Source: Paraspadella gotoi (Eukaryota > Chaetognatha). Taken from it: 64,000 nt of DNA. The notes under the pieces were generated by a model, which did not search any database, had not been told where the DNA came from, and saw only the letters and a program-made list of their open reading frames with translations. Below, piece after piece: positions 1 to 12,300 of this stretch. The translations under genes were made by a program, and so were the position numbers. The number at the start of each line of letters is the position of its first letter. Position 1 is the first letter of the stretch. The DNA is taken from the NCBI GenBank assembly GCA_051294375.1, contig CM119269.1, forward strand, positions 16,448,432-16,512,431, written 5' to 3'.

Positions 1-900
1 TCCTTCTGCGATAAGTCTGGCAGCGAGCGAGAGAATTCGACAATGGACGAGGGCGGGCCGCCGATGCCTGACGCTGATTTCTCCCGAGTCCACCAACTCC
101 TTCGTCCAATTGAGTTGGGCTATGGGGCGGCTACAACTCAAATCAAGGGAGAAGGAGAGGGTCGAGCAAATAACTTGCCGGCATAATAATTCGCAGGGTT
201 GTATTTGGTAAATTTTCCTGTTTCGCATGAGCTGCGCTTCTGAATTGATGCGCGCTATTGGGGCCCAATTAATTTTTCGCCCGCCTTTAATATGCAGAAT
301 CATGCATCAACAAACTTGCCATTGTCGGCGGCTGATGAATCTCGGTAGACCAGAGGATGGACTTTTTATAATCGGAGCCAAGTGCAATGGCAATGGCAAG
401 AAGCAATTAAAGTGCAACGTGGGCAAATAGGTGCGTCAGGTATGCTAATACTATGATTAGCTGTTTACAAATTTTTAGAGTAATGTATTAATGCTTGATT
501 TACTCATGCATCATTGATTTTATACTCTGATAGTGAGCAGGACGGGGCGAGTATCATTCGCAATCCACTTGCGACCGAGATCGCCTTGCTGCGAGCATCT
601 TCCGATTTCATATTGCGCGTGTCGATGCTCCTTTGTCGGCGAGATATTTTTGACAATAAACGTAATTATGTCGCGCCGGAGGCGCCCCTGGTAGGCGCAA
701 AAAAACAAAAGAGTCGGCTCGCGCGATCTACCATACTAGCGAGAAGCAGCTTTCGCTGAGAATGAATTCATGTATGAATGTTAGGAGGGCCCGCGAAACG
801 CATTCCATGGCTGACTAATATTTTGAATGCTTTATTTTTTTAGTCCATGTCAATATGCATATCGAAAAGTTCTTATCAGGCGGCATATTGTTGCCTGGAT

Positions 901-925
901 NNNNNNNNNNNNNNNNNNNNNNNNN
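901..925. other. Assembly gap (25 N)
   Basis: A run of exactly 25 N, the same size as three other gaps in the window, so probably a placeholder of unknown true length. Confidence 0.99.
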
Positions 926-2080
926 GTTTATCATTTTACGAGGAAATTTGTTCCCCAAACACAAAAAAACTCTTTGTTCTTTGAAAAAAAAAGTCTTCCT
1001 CTTTTTTCGTGGTTTTTTTTCTTCTTTTTCTTCTTCTTATATTATTTATTTATCTTCTTTATTTCCATTTTTTCCTTTATTTTTTATATCTCTTACTTCT
1101 TATCTATCTTTCGTCTCTCTCTTTTCTCTGCTTTTCTTTCTTACTTTTTCTTTCTTTCTTTTCTTTTCTTCTCCTTTATTTTCTTTCTTTCTTTCTTTCT
1201 TTCTTCTTTCTTTCTTTCTTTCTTTTCTTTCTTTCTTTCTTTTTTTCTATATTTTTTTCTTCTTTGACTTTCTTCTTTTCCCTCCGGTTTGTCCCTGTTT
1301 TTTTCGTATTTTCTCTAAGTAACATTTACGTTTAAAGCTTTTAACTTTGTCTACTCTTCAGGGTATAAACATTCTCCACTCTTACAAAAGTGACACATTG
1401 AAATCTTTTTAGATTATTTTTTTTTCTCTTCTTTTTTTTTTGCGGGAATTCGTTTCGGGTCCATTTACGTCTTTCTCGCTTCTTCTCGATTTTAGTGGTT
1501 CACACTTTTCAAAAGAGACGCGCATCACTGTCAGATTTTTCTGCGAACGAAGTGAGAGGCTGTTTTCTCGTTTTCACCGCCGCCGATTCACGAGCCCCTC
1601 AAATTTAGTCCCTTCTGTCACTAAATCTCTCTCACCCCCGCCCCACTTATCAAATATACGAAAAGCTTAACGGAATCCAAATCGAGAAATAACGACGTTC
1701 GGTCCGTGAATTTCGCAGGGAGACCACTTGAGAAACGATCCTTTCCCGACCGTTTAACGACTTCAAAAAACTTGGGTGGTGAACGCTTTCATCAAAAAAG
1801 AAACATGGAAAAACCCAGGGCAGTTTCACTTTCTTTGGAATAATCTGTGTCGATGTAAGCCAAATACTTATTCCATCAGTCAGTCTGTCGGTTTATTCAT
1901 CGATTTGAATCTATTAATTTGCAGAACCTCAGTTAGTTCTTGCTGGACTTTAGTGCAATAAAAGTTAAAAACGAGATTAGCCGCTGTGGTTATCGAATAC
2001 TTCATTGTCGATTTCTTGTCCATAGTCTATTATAGAATTTATTTTGTGTTATAATCCTTTGTTTCCTTGCGATAAAGATT

Positions 2081-2306
2081 AGAGACAAAATTTGAAATTA
2101 AAAGCAACAACAACGACAGATCTATTTTCTCAGACATGAACGACGTACAACGGCGCCCGTTCTGTATTCCGAAGAGCGGTTCAATTCAATTACAAATCAC
2201 ATCAAATTGACGCTGATGAATGAAGCTTGTCATGTATGCATGAGCCGAAACTTTACGTTTCTTCTTTAAATAAATCGTTGTTGCTTTTAATTTCAAATTT
2301 GTCTCT
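2081..2306. mobile_element. MITE-like element with ~31-bp terminal inverted repeats
   Basis: The left end at 2081-2115 starts AGAGACAAAATTTGAAATTA. The right end at 2276-2306 is its inverse complement, ending AATTTCAAATTTGTCTCT, with one extra A and one extra CAA on the left. The internal ~160 bp has no coding frame. The flanks on both sides resemble each other (TAGAATTTATTTT near 2033 and 2306, ATAAAGATT near 2072 and 2327), so the insertion may sit in a short duplicated sequence. The superfamily cannot be assigned without a transposase or a clear target-site duplication. Confidence 0.6.
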
Positions 2307-3850
2307 AGAATTTATTTTAAATTATAAAGATTATTTGTTGTAGGATAATTTAAAAAATTTTGCTCTAGAAAAGTTTATTGTTTAATGTATATTTCTTAAA
2401 ATAACGTGACCTGTTTAAAATTTGTTCTTCTAATTCCATTGTTTTTTTTTTTCTCAAAATATTCCATTTTTACTTCAGCGAACAACGAAATTGTTCAAAT
2501 TTCCTCAATTTTCTCCATAATTTTTTTCAGAAAATAAACAGAAGCAAAATCCGACTAAAGTGTTTTTAAGATGGCGCATGACAAATGAGCGAATGAGCAT
2601 TTATAGTTTTTGAACACAAACAACATTTGAAGTACATCCGTAGTGTTTGGCGAATGAATCTGAAATAATTAAATTGCAATAAATGTTCTTTGGAAAATTA
2701 AATTATTTGTCTTTGACAGGTATAACGAGTAGAGAAATGTAAAGACTAAAGTGCACAGTTGTTATTCTGGAAAAAAAATGAATATTCTAGGTCCAAAAGT
2801 GTATTCGAGTCTTTTAGGTTTTTGCGTTTTTCGAACAACATATATATGACAAAAACAACCACGAAAATATTGAACAAAAAATACCTACTAATAATAATAT
2901 TCTTATTAAATTTTGAAACGATCTTTTAAAATAATTATTATTGATTTAGTTTCTCAATAGAATCTTATAAAAAATTATGATGGCTTCTGCATCTTTCTAA
3001 TGTTTTTTTATTCTTTGTAGTTGAAATTAAAAATCAAATAACGTATATTTTGAAATATTTACTTAATCTATGAGAATATTCACTATAAATATAAATGTAT
3101 GTTGTGGGTTCTAACTAAAAAAAATTTCTAATGATTTTTATTGTCTTGGTCTCTGATTATCTAGTGTTGGAGCCTCAATCTTATAAAATATATATTGTTC
3201 TAATTGTTTTAACCAAATCAAAAAATTGGTTTTCTTTTTCATTTCAGACTAGTTAATGATATAAATGTTTCCAAAAAATGTACATATGTGCATTTTCAGC
3301 TTGATATTTCCGTCGCTTTGGGTGCCGAAAATCTTCCAGCAACTTTTGATCCTCAGAATCTGTAAAAGAACACAGAGAAGACATGAACAAAAAATTTAAC
3401 AATAATAGAAAAACATGAACAACATTAGAATTCAGACATTTACATAAAATCGTTTATATTGTCTTTGTCTTTTTTTGATAACGCAATACTAAAGCACGTT
3501 GGATTTTGTATAGATACGTATTTTTCTATAAATCTGAACTACCATTTCCATTTATTCATTGGATTTACTGCCTCAAAAAGCAATGATTTTGAGCCGATTT
3601 CTTGCAACAGTCAACATTTGTAAATTACACGCAGAATCACTACACATTACACATGAACCTACATATTCTCGTTCTTTGCTAAGATCTTAACTAATTCAAC
3701 ACTAAACCCGAAAATCGCTGGAGAAAAATTACTCGCCTGAGAATTTTAAGTCCAATCAAATTTGGTTTTCAAATTTAATGTCCTGATGTTTCAGAGAAAG
3801 TTTTTTAGCGATTTTTAAGAATAATTTGATTATATTTATATGCTCGAAAC

Positions 3851-3858
3851 TCTCTCTC

Positions 3859-3895
<37 letters not shown>
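3851..3895. repeat. (TC)n microsatellite
   Basis: An uninterrupted CT dinucleotide run. The Ser/Leu frames read from it are artefacts. Confidence 0.95.
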
Positions 3896-3899
<4 letters not shown>

Positions 3900-3931
3900 C
3901 ACCCCACCGTGTCGTCGGAAATCGGTCGTCG

Positions 3932-4297
3932 TCAAAACCGTCGTCTCCCGGATTCGGAGATTCCATCGGGATTCCATCCAAACCGCCGACGAGCGCCGAA
4001 CGACTCAGCCGACCCGAGACGGTCTTGGGACGGCGGAGCTGAAAAAAAAAAAGAGAGAGAATAGATGAATAAATGTAAAGGAAAAATATAATTAAATTAA
4101 AATTTTAATCAGGCAATCAATGAGTCAAATCATATATAGCCAACCAACAGAATTTGAATAAATTAAATGAAAAAAACATATTTTAAATTTAAAATAGAAA
4201 ATAAATAATTATTTACGATCGTCGTCGTCCCCGGAGCCGAAGGTGTGCGGACGTTTGCCGCCGTTAAAAATCCGCCGGAACTTTCGTTGAAAGGCGT
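3932..4297 (-). CDS. Candidate last two exons of an unidentified gene
   Basis: On the minus strand a segment 4297-4217 begins after CTTGCAG and ends before GTAAAT. A second segment 4038-3932 begins after a (T)11CAG acceptor and ends in TGA. In one phase they join to give a basic segment (AFQRKFRRIF...) running through an Asp run into a Pro/Ser/Arg-rich tail with a stop codon. The FQRKFRRIF stretch resembles the helix-8 region of rhodopsin-like receptors. However, the only candidate upstream exon (about 4,740-4,830) has no membrane helix and does not join in phase without a stop. I regard this as possible coding sequence of unknown identity. Confidence 0.25.
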
Positions 4298-7137
4298 CTG
4301 CAAGATTTGGATTGATCGACTGATTTATTGATTTATTGATTTCTTTATTGATTTATTGATTTATTGATTTTTGATTGAATAATTGATTAATCGAGTGATT
4401 GATTGATAAATTGATAAATTGATTAATTAATCGATTGATTAATTTATAAATTTATTAATTATTTCATTAATTGAATGATTAATTGAATAATCGATTGATT
4501 GCTTGATTGATTGATTGTTTCTTTCATTCATTCATTCATTCATTCATTCCTTCATTCATTCATTCCTTCATTCATTCATTTATTCATTCCTTCATTCATT
4601 CATTAATTCATTCATTCATTCATTCATTCATTCATTTATTCATTCATTCATTTGGCGTCGATTGACGGGCGGTCGATTATAATTAAATTATATATATTAA
4701 TAATCGTCTTGAATACTCTTTTTTTTCTTCTCCATTCTTACCAGACTGGGTTGCCGCATGGAGAAAGATGCCGCAGACGTCGTTGTCTCTGCTGCTTGTA
4801 GTTGGAAATGGCCGTCGAGGGACGCGAGAGCTCCTTGCTTCTGCGGACGACGAGACGATGGAAGTTTTGATTCCGAAAAAACGACAACAACGACAACAAA
4901 TCTACTTGAAGGAGGCGGCGCTCTGGAGTCGGATCTGGAGACGAAACCCGGACGAGCGACTCGGACGTCGAGGGAGGTCGTTGGGGAAGGAGGATGCGGT
5001 GAAGGAACCGGGAGCCGGGGAAGAGGGCGCTGAGAGGTGGAGAGGATGAAGAGAAGGGGAGGAGGAAGAGGAGGAATGAGGAGGAGAGAGGGAAGAGGGT
5101 CGCGAAGGAGGGAACATCACAGTGTCAACACATCACAGATTAAAAAGTGAATACTTTTAAAATACCCTCAACCGGCAACTGTTACCAGTCTTGTCTTCTT
5201 GTTTGTTTTTTTTATCTATATCCCGAGACGATGTTATTTCCTTGGCTTTTGTCGTTCGTTGTTTTGTTTTTTTTTTCTTCTTCTTTCTTTTTTTTAAAGA
5301 AAAATAATCTCATTTTTGATCAAATATTTCGACACTCCATCATGCCTTCGATTTATATTGAACTACTGTTCGTAGAGGTGAGCTGTCGTGTGACAACTCA
5401 ACTGGCTGATGACCTGATCTTGCGGCTATCAATAACGAGAGGAATCCTCGTGGTTTAGATAGGCCGCGGACGAGTTACGAATTGGCTCCTAGGTCTTTGG
5501 ACGGCTATCCAAGATGCAGATCTGACGGACAAGTCGAAAGGCCCAGCTCACTTCTATCTATAAGATTGCATGAGATGGAGTTAGAAGCTCCCTGCGGACA
5601 TAGGAATAACAAAAACATTTAATACACACTCAGCCAATATATATAGTAAAGTTTAAAAGAATCCCATCTTACTTGTTCTCTGAAAGCCAAATTGTGTGAG
5701 AAATGGTTGCTCCTCTATCATCACAGGAAAGTCCACCAAATCCATTATGGCTGCTATCTCACTGAAAGGTTTCTTATATAAAAAAGAAGTTTCGGTACGA
5801 TATCTTACAATAGCGATTTTATTATCTGTATTAAAAGTAGTAAACCACATACGCATTTGCAAGATGTAACTCAAAAATGACGAGGTCTACACGGCGATAG
5901 GAAACTCAAGGGCTGAGATCTAAAGAAACGGCGGGAACCAATCAGGAAACGAGCGCATGCGTTAGCCATCGGAAAGCCTGTACTTAAGTATAACCTATAC
6001 TCATGCATACTAATACTTAGAAACAAAGAGGTGTCGCTGTGATCGCGTGAAGAAATAGAATTTCCTTTGCTACCTATAGGCTAAAAAATACTAGGAAATA
6101 AAACGATGAGCATCGGCGTAGAGCGTTGAAAGAGTGAGAAGTTTGGTATTTTCCTGACAGCTGGGGTATTACTTAGTACTTTGCTACTATTGCATATGAT
6201 GCAATTCCGTAACACCCCCACCGCTATCTCAGGCATGCCAACATGGCTACTGGATACCTCTCGAGCCATGTTCTAGAAATAATCAATCAAATATAATCCG
6301 GGCCGCAGAAGAGAAGCAGATGGAATCCGCTCACGAAGAGGATAACATTTTAAAGTGAGTATGCAAAAAATGCGCCAGGACAAAATAAAAAGCTGCGATT
6401 CCGATTAGAAGCGAGGGATATTCCTCACAAAGCCGACCACACACACGCACGAGTGTATGCTTATTGGCGGCAGACGTCAACTGACCGGCGCTAGCTTCTC
6501 TTCCACACGCAGCTTGTACTTCAAGTCATGATGTTTGAAGAGAAACGGAGTACATAGACAGCTGGATAGATCGAAAATTGTACGAGATGGTAAAATACAA
6601 TTAAGCCCGTAAAATCAAATTTCTTCCTGTCTCGACGTCTCACAAACATACAGGCTCTCGCACAAGATCTCGCTGTTACGCTGACTATATAGGTGGTCAG
6701 TGTATAAGCATTGAGTATACCGCTTTTTATCAGCGCCCTCCAATCAGCGAAGCGGCCCGTGTCTACGCGTCATTACCCGAAGCCCGTAACACCACTTAAG
6801 CCGCTGACCATGCAAATTAAAAAGGTAAATCCTCGACCTCGAACGGCGTGTTTCAGTAACACCGCTCTTATCACAACCATGATTAATATCAACACGAAAA
6901 CGCTAAAAAACTGGACTTCATTACTGACTTCTTACAAACACTTCTCTCGAGTCTAATGGAAATAAGATGATACAATGAAAGATCCTAGAAATAAATACAC
7001 AAGGCCAGCGGAATGAGACATTGGGAGCTAAATAACATCAAACAACTGACACAAAATAAATTTCCGGACTAGCTTCGGGCATAACAACCAACATAACTAA
7101 TATAATACAAAAACAATATTGCAATCCTCCTCTGATT
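4298..7137. other. Region without a supportable gene; (GATT)n and (CATT)n tracts
   Basis: 4,315-4,515 is a degenerate GATT/AATT-rich tract and 4,519-4,655 a CATT tetranucleotide array. 4,745-5,120 is GC-rich, and open on both strands, but I find no splice-consistent gene in it. 5,120-7,030 has a more even base composition than the surrounding introns. It holds a 73-codon minus frame (5,653-5,874) and an 81-codon plus frame (6,711-6,956) that match no family I know; either could be decayed transposon sequence. Confidence 0.5.
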
Positions 7138-7162
7138 NNNNNNNNNNNNNNNNNNNNNNNNN
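7138..7162. other. Assembly gap (25 N)
   Basis: A 25-N run that truncates the fourth visible exon of the coiled-coil gene on the minus strand. Confidence 0.99.
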
Positions 7163-7720
7163 CACTCATTTGGCCTAAAGTCGACCCCGACGACGCCGGT
7201 CGAGCGTTGGACGACGCCGCCGCAGACGCCGCCGCCGACGCCGCGGCTGAAGCAGCTGCCGACGAAGACGACGACGACGCGCCGAGGGAATAGTAGGCGT
7301 TGGCGAGAGCAAACTCGAGTTCGTAGACCTGATAAAGAAGCATCATCATCGTTTTTAACATAATCGTTATAATAAAAATCAGCTTTATTCAACACTCACC
7401 TGCGCTTGCAGCTGGTCGACCCTGTTGAAGGCGTCGGCCTTGAGCGCCCTCTCGTGGACGACGAGCCGACGCCGCTCCAGCGCTTCCTTCTTCGCTCTGC
7501 CCGACTCCAGCACCAAGAGTCGGTCAGCCTTGGCCCGCTCCTCCGCCAGGATTTGAAGCTGAGTAGAAAGAGAAAAAGGAGGAGGAGGAGGAGGAGGAGA
7601 AAGAGAAGTAAAGGCATTGTTTGTCGTTCAGTGAAGGAATGAGGAGAAGAGTAAACCATAATATTTCTTAAGCATATAAGAGATAAATAACACGATAACA
7701 TAAAAAAGAAATGAAAGAAA

Positions 7721-7752
<32 letters not shown>

Positions 7753-8400
7753 ACGAACTATCCCATCCAGCCAAACCTGATTATCCTTCTCGTGCAAACT
7801 CAGCATCAACTCCTGCGAGTTGAACTTTTGCATGGAGGCGCCCTTCATCTTCTCCAACTCCTCCTCGAGCTGTCCCGCCTTTTGGCGCCACTTTTCGGCG
7901 TCACGAGACAGGTGGCGCTGCACGCGGGCGCCTTCCTCGCGCGCCGATTGCAGCGCCCTCTTCATGGCAAAGACTTGGTCCTCGAGGGAAGCGACGAGGC
8001 GCTCGTGGGTGGCCTTGAGGCCGTAGGCGCTGCGAATCTGTGGGTGAAGATGATGATGATGATGATGATGATGACCACAATGATATCGATTATCATTTTG
8101 ACGAGAAATTATTATGCTTTTTTCTCTTGCTTCAAGACGTCTTTCAATCATTATTATTTTCACTTTTCACTTTTCCTCCAGTTATTTTCACCACATCCTT
8201 TCCTTACCTGACCTAATGCCCGACCCGAACCTTACCTGCCGCTCGGCGTCCGCCTCAACGAAATCAACCTCCTTCCTGTATTTTCCCTGCAATTTCACGT
8301 TTTTCCATTTCGCCACCGAATTCAATTTGATGTTGAGGTTTTGCAGATCTGAGATATGCTCTTGAAGGGAGCGGAGGTTGTCGCCGTAAGCGCCCAATGC
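7163..8400 (-). CDS. Coiled-coil protein, partial
   Basis: Four minus-strand exons join in phase: 8400-8236 (55 codons), 8037-7777 (87 codons), 7558-7400 (53 codons) and 7328 down to the gap at 7162. Acceptors end CTAAG, CACAG, CTCAG and ATCAG; donors are GTAAGG, GTTTGG and GTGAGT. The product is charged and heptad-like almost throughout (for example LEEELEKMKG and RAKKEALERRRLVV), the pattern of a long parallel coiled coil. The last visible exon switches to a Ser/Ala low-complexity tail. The first and last exons are missing; the 3' end lies in or beyond the N gap. It is divergent from adenylate kinase 8, whose start lies 975 bp away. The family is not recognised; a centrosomal or ciliary coiled-coil protein would fit the sequence and the neighbourhood, but that is inference. 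Confidence 0.75.
7711..7752. repeat. (GAAA)n microsatellite
   Basis: AAAGAAAG repeats in an intron of the minus-strand coiled-coil gene, next to the donor of its second visible exon. Confidence 0.9.
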
Positions 8401-9375
8401 CTTAGAAACGGGTGACAATTAAAGAGAAAGGAAGGGGGGTTCAATTCCTAACGGCATGATTAATCCCTTCATGAAGAACAGTAACTTATGATAGTGTTAT
8501 TGACAAGAACCGTTCAATATTAGCAGTCCCTGAGCTTCGGGAATAGGCGATGATAACACCATGTTAACAGGGGTAAAGCGCCCCCGGTCTCTTAACTGAC
8601 CAGACGATCCACCCGGGCTAAACCACCCCGGAACCTTTGGGTTGGGGCGATATGACTGGCCTCCGGCCAAACCAATGGCACGCTGATGACACGGTGGTGG
8701 GATTTTTAGTCATCATAACTCAATTAACTTTGATACACAAATGATACAAATAATGAATATCCATGGAATTAAGTTCGCCTCAATTATTTGATTCATAAAT
8801 GATTACAAATATTATTTTCCATTTTCGCAAAGGAATTTTAATAAAGTAACACAAAATTATAAAAAGTTTTCTCTTGTTTTTTTATTAAACACGGATTCGG
8901 CGATCGTGCCGCCTTACTAGCTTCAGGTCGCACCGCAATCTTCCGAAAACCGACACCTCGCATAGCAACGAGGATAACATGTAACGATATGACGTGTGGA
9001 AGTTACTGTTTTTATCTTTTCTATTAATTACAATTAGTTGTAATTTAATTATTATCCCTTTGCACTTTTTTCATAATAATCTCGAAAAAACATATTTCAA
9101 TAATTCATTTTTTAAGATATGAAGGAAAATAATTCTATAAATAGATTCTTCGTATCAACTAATCAAGCACGTATCGACGAATCGCGGGCGATGTCATTGG
9201 AAATGATTTTTTTTTATTTCAGAAAAAAATATCGATTTTAGATTTTATTCTTTTTTTTAAAAATTACCTGTTGTTTCGAGCTTTACTCTTATTTACATTT
9301 TTTAGCAATTTTGACCTAATAAAGTTTGCCAAAATCTTAAATTAAAAAAAAAATCAATAGTAAATTAAAATAAAG
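8401..9375. other. Divergent intergenic region
   Basis: This separates the minus-strand coiled-coil gene from AK8 and would have to hold both promoters if the former's first exon is close. 8,530-8,720 is a GC-rich island whose minus strand contains GGTCAGTTAAGAGACC, loosely like a tRNA A-box region, so a decayed SINE is possible. The rest is AT-rich with no open frame. I see no recognisable TATA or initiator motif that I would defend. Confidence 0.4.
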
Positions 9376-12300
9376 ATGGACGCGACCAAGCGCCCTCTGC
9401 TAATCCCACCGGAATTCGGGACGTACGCCGAGCGTCACGGAATATTCGAGATGTACAAGAGACTTATCGAGCAGCTCATCGTCCACAAACCCTCGGACCC
9501 ACTCGCGTTTCTCATCGAATTGTTGCAAGTAAGTATGCAGCTGCAAATTTGTCTATTTCCACCAACGGGTGAAGGCGAGTTTGCTGCAGAAAACCTCATC
9601 TTTTTCGTTCTGTTTGCTGCTGACATAATAAAATGGTGCTGGTCGAACGATAAAAATTAATTATTGTATTTAAATCATAAAATATTTTAAACAACCCCAA
9701 ACCTCGCCCACAGCGCGAAAACGAGGATGTGCAGCGAGTCATGGTGCTCGGCCCTCCGGCCTCGGGCAAGCGCACCATAGCTCGTATGGTGGCGGCAAAG
9801 ATAAAAGCCGTCCACCTGACAACGGAAAACCTTCTCTCGGACGCGCCGAACGACTTGCAGGTGAAACGATTGCGTGAAAGTGTGAAAGTGAAAGAAAAAT
9901 TGTGAAATTGAAAGTATGAAAAATGGTGGTTTATGAAAAAGGGTGGAGGAGCAGGGTAAATATTCCACGGCGGTTCGGCAGTGTTTGGAAAATGATGAGG
10001 ATGATGTAATGTGGGCCGGACGTGAGGCAGAGTCAATGGGGGAATTCAAGACGACTACGAAAGCTAACGTACGACCCACCGATTGCATTGTTCCATTAGG
10101 GCAGAAACACAAGCATGTCAAATTATAAACCATTCAACCAAAAATGAGCAACCCATTTTCTTTCCGCCATCCAGGAAGAGGCTGCCGCCTTCTCGAGCGA
10201 ACATCCCACCTGTCCGCTTCCGACGCAGTTGTGGGTCAAAATCATCGCCAAACGTCTCGCTCTCTACGACTGCGAATTCCACGGTTGGGTCCTCGATGGG
10301 TTTCCTAGAACCCGGGAACAGGCGTTGGCTTTGCAAGTGAGGCCCCCGTCGTCGAAAAGAATGCCGCTTGCGTCGTTGAAGAAATTGTTTAACTTTAATC
10401 TCATTTGCATCTTGCAGTAATTACTTTGAGACATAAATTGCCACCCTATCACTTCCAAATCAATCATACAAGCGATTTTTGGCCATAATTAAATAACTAA
10501 CACCACCTACTATAAAACCCACCCCTCCCGTCCTACCCCCTAAAACCAACCCCCCAAAAAAGGCCGCGGGCATCGCCCCCTCTCACGCCGTCATCCTCGA
10601 AGCCCCCGACTCGGTCCTCGTGGAACGCGCCAACGGGAAGCGCGTGGATCCCGAGACGGGCGACGTCTACCACACGACCTTCCATTGGCCGAACGACGCC
10701 GCCGTCGCCTCGAGACTCGTGGAGGCGCCGGGCACGAGCGAAGAGGAAATCGTAGACAATCTCATCGTCTATCATCGCCACGTGCCGGGGATCAAGCGGT
10801 GCTATCAGGTTTGGACTTTGTAGGGAGAATTGAGGGGGAAGAGCGTGGTGAACTGAGCGACAGAAAGAACCGGCTTAAACACGTTTAATAAACAGTTCCG
10901 AAAAGATATGAATTATCGAATCCAATTAGATTAAGAGTCTGGGACAAACGTGGCTCAAAACAGGAGAGAGAAGGGAAAAATGAAAAATTCGTCTTTTGTA
11001 TAACGCTCCTCAACCATTTTCCTCTCATTCCATTTATACCTGTCTCCCCTCCCCCTTGCAGAAAGTCTTTCAAAACCATCAACGCTGATCAGCCAAGGGC
11101 GACGTTTTCGCTCAAGTCTTCACTTCCTCTGCACGCGCCCGCGTCCCTGGCGCCCACACTCCGCGCATCTCCTCCTGGTCGACCGGCAAGCGGACGGAAC
11201 GTACAGGCCGCGCGCTCGTCCGCACGCATACAGCATCGTCAACGTTTTCGTGCGACAGATCATCAAAACGGTGGAGGACAATGAATAATAAAAACCAAAA
11301 CAAATAGATAATACTAGAACAATGAAAATAAGCGTGGCGTTACTGTTCCGTGACATAAAAAAATTCACTGTCTCAATATTATTATATTTCTTTTTATTTT
11401 TTTGACACGTCTATAGTTTCAATATGTCGGATATCCAAAATATCATGCAAATCTTTTTTGTTTTTAGATATGACTCGAATATAGGGTGAAATGATGATAA
11501 TTTTTTTAAAAAGTACTTATTCTCATTTATTCCTAGATTGATAATAAAAAATTTAAAAATAATTACCAATAGTTTAGTGTTATGTCTCAAATAAATGGAA
11601 AACCTCATTTTAAAATTGATCGGAAAGTGAGGGTAACTAAGGCTTACAAATTGGCATCATTACCACGCTGTGATTGTTCTCTCAAATAATTTTTTTTATT
11701 TAATAATTTGAAGAGGGAAAAAAAGAAAATTCAGAAATGCCAGGTTGTATAAAGGGTACAGATAATCTGACCTTACTAATGATAACCATTAACCTTTCTT
11801 ATCTTGTGAAATGGGGCAGTAAAGATTATTTCTTAAAAAATTCGATCATTAAGTCAGTCATGAACCTTTCTAATGGCTATTACGAGATAATATTTTTTCT
11901 TAATTTAATGATGATAAATAATAGATTAAAATTTCTTGCATTATATTTAAAAGAAATTATCATACAATTTAACACTCATATGTCTGCTCTTGTCAATTAT
12001 TGGCAGCTAATATAATTTTTAAAACTTTATTATGATCCAGCAGTGTGTCAAGCTTTTAGTTTGACAGTTAAAGATAAAAATGCACATCTTTTTCACAGCG
12101 AAGTTGCCAGACTGTTTATATCAATGAAAACATTTTTGTATTTATCATTTTTGATATTTAAAAAGACATTTTATCAGCTACAATATAAATTTTGCTTGTT
12201 TTTTACTTTAACTTAAAATATAAGCAGTTTTATGGAATAAAAAAAATTTAATAATAATCAAAATGTAATTCAGTCTTTCCTTTTTCAAATTACAAAAGAA

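Larger units (their letters stand above)
1..3931. other. Region without a supportable gene
   Basis: Only short open frames occur here, and none has convincing splice sites joined in phase or a recognisable motif. The first 800 bases are somewhat more GC-rich than the rest and contain a 48-codon ATG frame at 43-186 (+) that I do not recognise. 960-1320 is a T-rich CTTT-type tract whose apparent Phe/Leu/Ser frames are low complexity. 1,700-3,800 is AT-rich apart from the inverted-repeat element listed separately. Confidence 0.6.

Noticed and set aside
3932-4297. C-terminal tail of a rhodopsin-like receptor
   Set aside because: The basic segment looks like helix 8, but there is no NPxxY or membrane helix upstream, and the only nearby exon joins with a stop codon.
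6711-6956. 81-codon plus frame as a gene
   Set aside because: No splice sites, no homologue recalled, and no neighbouring support; chance length in this composition.
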